From JAVBMC01 sp031552845 (GTDB lineage: Bacteria > Verrucomicrobiota > Kiritimatiellia > RFP12 > DVOR01): DNA of 64,000 nt. A model generated the notes under the pieces. It was not told the DNA's origin, made no database searches, and saw only the letters and a program-made list of their open reading frames with translations. Numbering within the stretch: the first letter of the stretch is position 1; each line of letters begins with the position of its first letter. Positions 59,166 through 64,000 of the stretch are shown piece by piece. The position numbers were made by a program, and so were the translations under genes. The stretch is taken from contig JAVBMC010000014.1 of the NCBI GenBank assembly GCA_031552845.1, positions 43,019-107,018 on the forward strand. Reading direction: 5' to 3'.

Positions 59166-60515
59166 TTAGCGGATGCGGATAATGACGGGGCGGGCGGTGA
59201 GGATGGGAGTGAGGGTGACGTTGTCGAGGGCGAGGGCTTGGGCGTTGGAGGTGGTGCTGCCGGTGGTGACGGAGTAGGACCAGGCGAGGTAGAGGTGGGC
59301 GTCGGGCGGGAGGTTGACGGGGAGGGTGTGTTGTTTGCGTTGGGTGGCGATGGGCGGGGTGTCGGTTTTGTCGTTGGTGGGGTCGGGGAGGAAGCTGGTG
59401 ATGGCGTCGGGGTGTTCGGTCCAGGTTTGTCCGTCGGGGGAGGTGTAGAGGCGGATGGAGTATCCGTCGGGGTTGGTGCCGCAGCGGTATTTTTCGATGG
59501 AGTAGTCGAGGGTGATGTGGTTGATGTGTTGGTGGGTGGAGTTGGAGGCGCAGAGGTAGATGTTGGCGGTTTTGCAGGCGGTGCCGGAGGAGAGGGCGCC
59601 GATGGCGTAGTCGAAGTAGCTGCCTTCGTAGCGGCTGAGGCCGGTGGTGGGGGTGTCGCCTGCGGAGATGGATTTGAGGCCGTTGGTGAGGGCGGCGGTG
59701 TAGGTGCCGAGGGTGCGGGCGGTGTTGGTGGAGTCGATGCGCCAGCCGGCGGGGAGGGTGTGGGCGGCTTGGATGGTGGTGACGTTGATGTTTTGGGCGT
59801 AGCCGCGGCGGGTGAGGGGTATGGGGGTGATGGCATCGGGCGTGTCGGGTGTCTCGGGGATGTCTTGGGGTTGGCCGAATTGGGCGGTGATGGCGAGGTT
59901 GTCGATGGCAACGCCGTATTGTGAGGCTCCTGCGGGGACGCTCCATTTGAGGAGGAGGGAGTTGTTGGGGAGCAGGTTGACGGGGAGGGTGGTGTGGAGT
60001 TGGTTGCTGAATTGTGCGGCGTCGAATCCGGCGAGGTAGGTTTGGCTGAGTGCGGGGATGGGGTGCGAGGTGGCGTTGTCGGCAAGAAGGTCGGCGGCAT
60101 TGCCGATGGCGTAGGAGCAGGTGAGTTGGGTTTGGCGGTGGGAGTCGGGGATGTAGCCGACGTAGAGGAGGTGGTTGATGGTGAGGTTGGTGATGGCTTC
60201 TTGCGTGGGGTTGGTGAGGAGGAGGCTGATGGAGTGGCCTGTGGCGGTGATGCCGAGGATGCCGAGCCCGAGGGTGTTGCCGTTTTGTGAGTTGGAGTAG
60301 AGGTGGAGGCCGCCGGCGTTGATGCTTTTGGCGAAGGCGGTGGCACTGGCGTACCAGCCGGGGAGGGTGGAGTCGTCAAGCCACGCGGCGGCGGAGGCGG
60401 TGGGGAGGGTTTCGAAGTCTTGGGTGTAGGTCGGGACTTCGTGTGTGAGGAGTACGGGCGCGGCGTGGAGGGCGGTGAACGCGAATGCACCCGCCGCGAG
60501 GAGCAGGCGGCGCAT
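59166..60515 (-). CDS. Secreted protein with two beta-sandwich-like repeats
   Basis: 449 residues. Signal peptide MRRLLLAAGAFAFTALHA. Two similar halves: first half from QDFETLPTASAAAW and LPGWYAS to LKWSVPAGASQYGVAIDNL; second half from AQNINVTTIQAAHTLPAGW to LYLAWSYSVTTGS and ALALDNVTL. Each ends with the same [LA].[WK]S..........IDN[LV] pattern, as in extracellular jelly-roll domains. Codons are C/A-rich, so long open frames exist in other frames too; this frame is preferred for its signal peptide and repeat structure. Starts at the stop of the pyrophosphatase gene. Probably exported; function unknown. Confidence 0.7.
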   Translation of the reverse strand: MRRLLLAAGAFAFTALHAAPVLLTHEVPTYTQDFETLPTASAAAWLDDSTLPGWYASATAFAKSINAGGLHLYSNSQNGNTLGLGILGITATGHSISLLLTNPTQEAITNLTINHLLYVGYIPDSHRQTQLTCSYAIGNAADLLADNATSHPIPALSQTYLAGFDAAQFSNQLHTTLPVNLLPNNSLLLKWSVPAGASQYGVAIDNLAITAQFGQPQDIPETPDTPDAITPIPLTRRGYAQNINVTTIQAAHTLPAGWRIDSTNTARTLGTYTAALTNGLKSISAGDTPTTGLSRYEGSYFDYAIGALSSGTACKTANIYLCASNSTHQHINHITLDYSIEKYRCGTNPDGYSIRLYTSPDGQTWTEHPDAITSFLPDPTNDKTDTPPIATQRKQHTLPVNLPPDAHLYLAWSYSVTTGSTTSNAQALALDNVTLTPILTARPVIIRIR

Positions 60516-62161
60516 TAGTTTTTCTCGAGCTGTTCGAGGAGGAGGGGGAGGAGCTGTTTTTTGCGGGAGAGAATGGATTTGCAGAGGAAGGTGGAGTCGT
60601 GGAGGCGGGGGAAGGGAATGGCGGCGATGAAGCGGGGATCGCCTGCGATGAGGAGGACGGAGTTGAGGGTGGAGAGGTCGGTAATCATGAGGGCGGCGAA
60701 GTAGAGGTTTTGGGCGGCGCAGCGGTGTTTGAGGCCTTGGATGAGTTCTTCGCGGCGTTTGAGGAGGTCGTGCGTGGCACCAGATTCGACTTGGCTGACG
60801 GTGAAGGTGCGGCCGGCGGCGGCGTATTGTTTGGAGTCCATGGAGAGCATTTCGTCTACGGTGAGGTTGGAGAGCTGGCTGGAGTTGTCGAATATCTCGT
60901 GCCCGTAGGCTTCGGCGTCGAGGTTGAGGAGCCCGGCGAGGTAGTTGGCCATGATGCGGTCGGTGTCGGTGGTGGTGGCGGAGCGGAGGATGAGGGTGTC
61001 GGTAAGGATACCAGAGAGAAGGAGCCCGGCGATGGAGTGGGTGAGTGCAACGCGTTGGTCACGGTACATCTCGGCGATGATGGTGGAGGTGGAGCCGACG
61101 ACGCGGTTGATGAAGGTGATGGGCTGTTTGGTGGAGACGTTGCCGAGGCGGTGGTGGTCGATGATTTCGAGGATGCGGAATTGGTCGATGCCTTCGACAG
61201 CGAGGGGGATTTCGTTGTGGTCGACCATGATGATGTCGACGTTGGGCTGCTCGATGAGGTCGCTTTCGCAGAACATGCCGACGATGCGTTTGTCGGTGTC
61301 GATGACGGGTAGGCAACGTGAGGGCGAGGCGGTGAGGGCGGTGCGGATATCGCGGACGCAGTCGTCGGCGTTGAGGGGCGGGGTGGAGGCGTCGGCCATG
61401 AGGCTGACGGGGGTGGAGTAGAGAATCAAAAAGGAGGTGGAGGAGGTATCGTAGGAGGAGATGATGACGGAGACGCGGTGTTCCTCGGCAAGGCGTTTGA
61501 GCTTTTGCGGGAAGGGTGTGCGGTTGGTAAGGATGAGGGCGCGGGCGCCGCTTTCGATGCTGGCGCGGATGACTTCGGTGCGGTCGCCAACGAGGACGAG
61601 GGCGTTGGCGGGGATTTCAGTCTTGAGATGTTCTTGGAAGGTGGCACTGGAGGAGCCTGCGACAAGGATGCGGGACTTGACGACTTCGTCTTGGTTGAAG
61701 GTGACGATGGGCTGTGCGCTGAGGGTTTTTATGAGCAGGCTGATGCTGGTGGGGATGATGGCCTTGCATTGCGGATTGATGTTCCGCGTCATGTTGCGGG
61801 TGAAGGAGAGGTGGTTGAGCATGGCGACGTAGCGGCCGTCGGAATCGGTGACGGGGAGGGCGACGAGGCTTTGCTTGTCCATCTTTTCGAGAGCCTGCCA
61901 GAGGGGGACGTCTTCTTGTACGGTTTGGACGGGACCGTTGATGAAGTGGAAGACTTTGGGCTGGAGGTCGGGAAGGAACTCAGGCGCAGGGACGCCGAAC
62001 TTGTTCAGGATGTATTCTGTTTGCGGAGTGAGCTTGCCTGCGCGCGCAGCGATGGCGTTGAGGCCTTGGCTGCGTTTGAGGGCCGCATAGGCGATGGCCG
62101 AGACGATGGAGTCGGTGTCAGGGTTACGGTGTCCAATGACGTAGGTCTTGCGGTTGTTCAT
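60515..62161 (-). CDS. Manganese-dependent inorganic pyrophosphatase with CBS-DRTGG insert
   Basis: 548 residues, family II PPase. DHH domain: VIGHRNPDTDSIVSAIAY, VDHNEIPLAVEG and LEIIDHHRLGN; DHHA2 at the C-terminus (LIQGLKHRC, PFPRLHDSTFLCKSILSRKKQLLP). Between them a CBS domain (VQEDVPLWQALEKMDKQSL), a DRTGG domain (NALVLVGDRTEVIRASIESGA) and a second CBS domain (SRCLPVIDTDKRIVGMFCESDL), which in relatives bind adenine nucleotides or Ap4A and control activity. ATG 62161 with AGGAG nine bases upstream. Confidence 0.92.
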   Translation of the reverse strand: MNNRKTYVIGHRNPDTDSIVSAIAYAALKRSQGLNAIAARAGKLTPQTEYILNKFGVPAPEFLPDLQPKVFHFINGPVQTVQEDVPLWQALEKMDKQSLVALPVTDSDGRYVAMLNHLSFTRNMTRNINPQCKAIIPTSISLLIKTLSAQPIVTFNQDEVVKSRILVAGSSSATFQEHLKTEIPANALVLVGDRTEVIRASIESGARALILTNRTPFPQKLKRLAEEHRVSVIISSYDTSSTSFLILYSTPVSLMADASTPPLNADDCVRDIRTALTASPSRCLPVIDTDKRIVGMFCESDLIEQPNVDIIMVDHNEIPLAVEGIDQFRILEIIDHHRLGNVSTKQPITFINRVVGSTSTIIAEMYRDQRVALTHSIAGLLLSGILTDTLILRSATTTDTDRIMANYLAGLLNLDAEAYGHEIFDNSSQLSNLTVDEMLSMDSKQYAAAGRTFTVSQVESGATHDLLKRREELIQGLKHRCAAQNLYFAALMITDLSTLNSVLLIAGDPRFIAAIPFPRLHDSTFLCKSILSRKKQLLPLLLEQLEKN

Positions 62162-62181
62162 CTTGCGGCGCTCCTGCAAAC

Positions 62182-62223
62182 AAAAGGGGCAAACGGCAGC
62201 ATCACCTGCTTCGCTTGCCCCCT
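62182..62223 (-). terminator. Terminator after the PpiC lipoprotein gene
   Basis: Minus strand GGGGGCAAGCG ... CGTTTGCCCC then TTTTG, with a smaller inner hairpin (GCAG/CTGC). It separates the PpiC gene from the pyrophosphatase, 20 bp before the latter's ATG, so read-through may be regulated. Confidence 0.7.
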
Positions 62224-62243
62224 TGGTTATTTGTTACGTGAGA

Positions 62244-63455
62244 TTATTTCTTCAGCTCGTTGACTTTGCCTTCAACAGCTTCGACCGTTTTCTCAACTGC
62301 GGCCTCCGCTTTTTCGACTGCGGCTTCGGCACCTTCTTTAACGGCTTCCATCTTGGCCTTAGCCTCCTGCATCATCTCGGCATACTCGGAGTCGTAAGGC
62401 GTCACGACCTTGGAGGATGTGCGGAGTGTTTGGAGCAGCTCGCCAATGGCCTGCGAGTAAGCGCGGCGCTTGTACATCTCGCTCATCTCTTCCTTGCTGA
62501 CAGGGCGCGGCAGGCTGATGAGGATGTGGGAAGCTTCAACCATTTCGGGCTCAGCCGGTTCGGAATCAGTCGCTTCCTTTGCAGGATACTTCTTGGTGGT
62601 CTTGATGATGTGGTAGCCGAATTGGGTTTCAACCAATGTTTCGCTGATTTGACCCTCGTTCAACGTGAAGACGGCATCGTCGAAAGGCTTGACCATTTGC
62701 CCGCGGGGGAACTTGCCAAGAGAGCCGCCGGCTTGCTTGCCGCTGGGGCAGTCGGAGTTTTCTTCTGCGAGCTTGGCGAAATCTCCGCCGTCACGAACCT
62801 TCTTCAAGAGGCTCTCAGCGAGTTTTTGCTTTTCGTTGCGTTCGGCGTTGACCAATTCGATCTGCTTGTTGATTTCAGCGTCATCAATCTTGATCTTGCT
62901 CTCCACCTCAGCCTTGAGATATTTCTCGATGAGGGTGTTCTCTTCCACTTCCTTGCGGGCAGCGGCTTCACCCTGCGGGAGCTGCTTGATGAATTCATCA
63001 ACGCTCACGCCGCGTTCCTTGGCGGCTTCTTCAAACTTGGTCTGCACGGCGGCCTTATCGGCAGCTTCCACCTTGTAACCGGCCTTGGTGGCGGCTTGGA
63101 GGAGGAGTTCCTTGGAGACGAGCATCTCAGTCATGCGGCGTGCGATGTTGGCGCGGGCGGCATCTTCCTGTCCTTCAGGAATGTTGCCTTTGAGGGACTT
63201 GACGATCATGTCAACTTGGTCGGCGAGCTGCTTGTTGGTCATCTTGAATTCATTGACCTGCAACGCCAAACCATCGGGATTCTTCAGAGCTGCTTCGGCT
63301 ACCGGATTCGGCATTGCCTCTGCGTTCACATCCGCTGCTGCTGCGTCGTGCGTGGTGCCGCAACCGCAGGCATCCACATCCTCGTCGCAAGCTTTCTTAC
63401 AACCGCCCAACAAAACCGCCGCAGACAAACCAACAGTAAAAAGTAACTGCTTCAT
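62244..63455 (-). CDS. PpiC/SurA-type peptidyl-prolyl isomerase lipoprotein
   Basis: 403 residues. Lipobox LLGGC (MKQLLFTVGLSAAVLLGGC), a Cys-rich linker (CDEDVDACGCG), a SurA-like N-terminal helical part (RRMTEMLVSKELLLQAA), a parvulin domain (FAKLAEENSDCPSGKQAGG, FGYHIIKT), and a C-terminal Ala/Glu/Lys coiled segment (EGAEAAVEKAEAAVEKTVEAVE). Probably an outer- or inner-membrane-anchored periplasmic folding factor. The promoter upstream is clear. Confidence 0.9.
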   Translation of the reverse strand: MKQLLFTVGLSAAVLLGGCKKACDEDVDACGCGTTHDAAAADVNAEAMPNPVAEAALKNPDGLALQVNEFKMTNKQLADQVDMIVKSLKGNIPEGQEDAARANIARRMTEMLVSKELLLQAATKAGYKVEAADKAAVQTKFEEAAKERGVSVDEFIKQLPQGEAAARKEVEENTLIEKYLKAEVESKIKIDDAEINKQIELVNAERNEKQKLAESLLKKVRDGGDFAKLAEENSDCPSGKQAGGSLGKFPRGQMVKPFDDAVFTLNEGQISETLVETQFGYHIIKTTKKYPAKEATDSEPAEPEMVEASHILISLPRPVSKEEMSEMYKRRAYSQAIGELLQTLRTSSKVVTPYDSEYAEMMQEAKAKMEAVKEGAEAAVEKAEAAVEKTVEAVEGKVNELKK

Positions 63456-63498
63456 AACAACCTTTCGTACTAAACCGCCAAATCAGGCGTGTCCCTCC

Positions 63499-63526
63499 AT
63501 TATAGCAAAAACCTTGGTTGTTTCAA
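63499..63526 (-). promoter_or_regulatory. Promoter of the PpiC lipoprotein gene
   Basis: Minus strand TTGAAA (63526-63521), 16-bp spacer ending TGC, TATAAT (63504-63499). The extended -10 (TGC-TATAAT) is the same as upstream of the TIR operon and near prfB. Confidence 0.7.
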
Positions 63527-63600
63527 CTACAAACCCGCTCTAAGCTTGAACATTCCAACTGTTCCCTGCCGTCAATTTTGCACAAATAACCCAAAACCCC

Positions 63601-63629
63601 TTGCTTTTCAAAAAAGGAAGGGGTACAAT
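63601..63629 (+). promoter_or_regulatory. Promoter upstream of signal-peptide remnant
   Basis: TTGCTT (63601-63606), 17-bp spacer, TACAAT (63624-63629), start about 63636. Confidence 0.55.
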
Positions 63630-63653
63630 ACAAGCATGTTAAGGGGAAATGTT

Positions 63654-63719
63654 GTGAAAAGGACCCTATTCTTTGGACTGGCTCTTTTATCTGGCACGTT
63701 GGCGTTTGGAGTTGAGTGA
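63654..63719 (+). pseudogene. Signal-peptide remnant of a lost secreted protein
   Basis: GTG start with AAGGGG seven bases upstream and a promoter before it. It encodes VKRTLFFGLALLSGTLAFGV then E and stop: a complete signal peptide with nothing behind it. The same frame stops again 17 codons later. A real export gene broken by a frameshift or deletion is the simplest reading; a tiny secreted or leader peptide is the alternative. Confidence 0.5.
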
Positions 63720-64000
63720 CGATGCTCTCTTTATAATTCCCCAGCGGACCATCATGTCGCGTCTCCATGAAAAAATTCTCAGTTTCTGGGAGTAGCGGAG
63801 CAAAAGATATTGGTAGTGCAAGCGGCAAGTACGCGTCCTTGCTATTCAAGAAATATTTGAGGTTCATGCCTAGATTAGAGCGGATTTTCTCTGAACTGAG
63901 CTAAGAGTAGCAGATAAAGATCTTCTTGTCGATGATTAAATCTCCACTCCGTTTCTTTTAGGTATAGATAGAACATTTCAGAACGCACGCCGCGGAACTT
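63720..64000. other. Distal region without clear gene
   Basis: A 45-codon frame (63767-63904, MKKFSVSGSSGAKDIGSASG start) has no ribosome-binding site and no family resemblance. Nothing else is seen before the window ends. Confidence 0.4.

Noticed and set aside
59117..60490. Long Ser/Pro/Thr-rich open frame overlapping the secreted protein gene, and long frames on both strands nearby
   Set aside because: They are produced by C/A-rich codon use, which removes stops from all frames; they lack signal peptides, domains and ribosome-binding sites, whereas the 59166-60515 frame has a signal peptide and repeat structure.

Overview
The window looks like chromosomal DNA of a Gram-negative bacterium of the PVC superphylum, most likely a Kiritimatiellota/Lentisphaerae-type lineage. 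The Gram-negative part rests on an RND pump with an outer-membrane channel, several lipoproteins and periplasmic proteins. The lineage is inferred from gene order and protein style (DUF116 fused to polyprenyl synthetase, DUF2585, repeat-rich intergenic DNA) and was not tested by phylogeny.

Layout. 0-7.9 kb (+): end of recD2, a small membrane protein, then ispG, a DUF116-polyprenyl synthetase fusion, a YicC-type RNase and an M50 protease in one run. 7.9-15.0 kb (-): prfB (with an intact +1 frameshift site), metY, a small coiled-coil secreted protein, glgA, glgB and a CPBP protease. 15.9-34.1 kb (+): one continuous str/S10/spc/alpha ribosomal block from rpsL to rplQ, including fusA, secY, adk, map, rpmJ and rpoA; tuf, rpmD and infA are absent from their usual places. 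34.1-35.9 kb: almost gene-free repeat DNA. 35.9-42.0 kb: an AT-richer accessory island with a glycosyltransferase, a two-gene operon ending in a TIR-like effector, and an AlbA_2/ATPase-fold gene. 42.0-54.2 kb (+): udg-dprA, a membrane protein, purC, eda, DUF2585, cdd, an RND efflux operon and cardiolipin synthase. 54.3-63.5 kb (-): four tandem DUF2059-like secreted proteins, a COG2509-type FAD protein, a two-domain secreted protein, a CBS/DRTGG pyrophosphatase and a PpiC lipoprotein. The last 0.5 kb holds a signal-peptide remnant.

Two things stand out. First, the promoter and first codons of udg occur four times between 39.5 and 42.0 kb: one copy is attached to the intact gene and three are displaced remnants that bracket accessory DNA. 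This is the footprint expected if elements repeatedly integrated into the 5' end of udg and each supplied a new promoter and start. The TIR operon (37.0-39.2 kb), which has an unrecognised 477-residue partner, lies just outside these repeats and is a good candidate for a new anti-phage or stress-response module.

Second, six intergenic arrays have a strict 22- or 23-nt period but unrelated consensus sequences (2.2, 15.2-15.5, 35.0-35.1, 35.15-35.3, 35.35-35.44 and 58.9-59.05 kb). The period is conserved while the sequence is not, which suggests a length-fixed repeat-generating process or proteins that read two helical turns.
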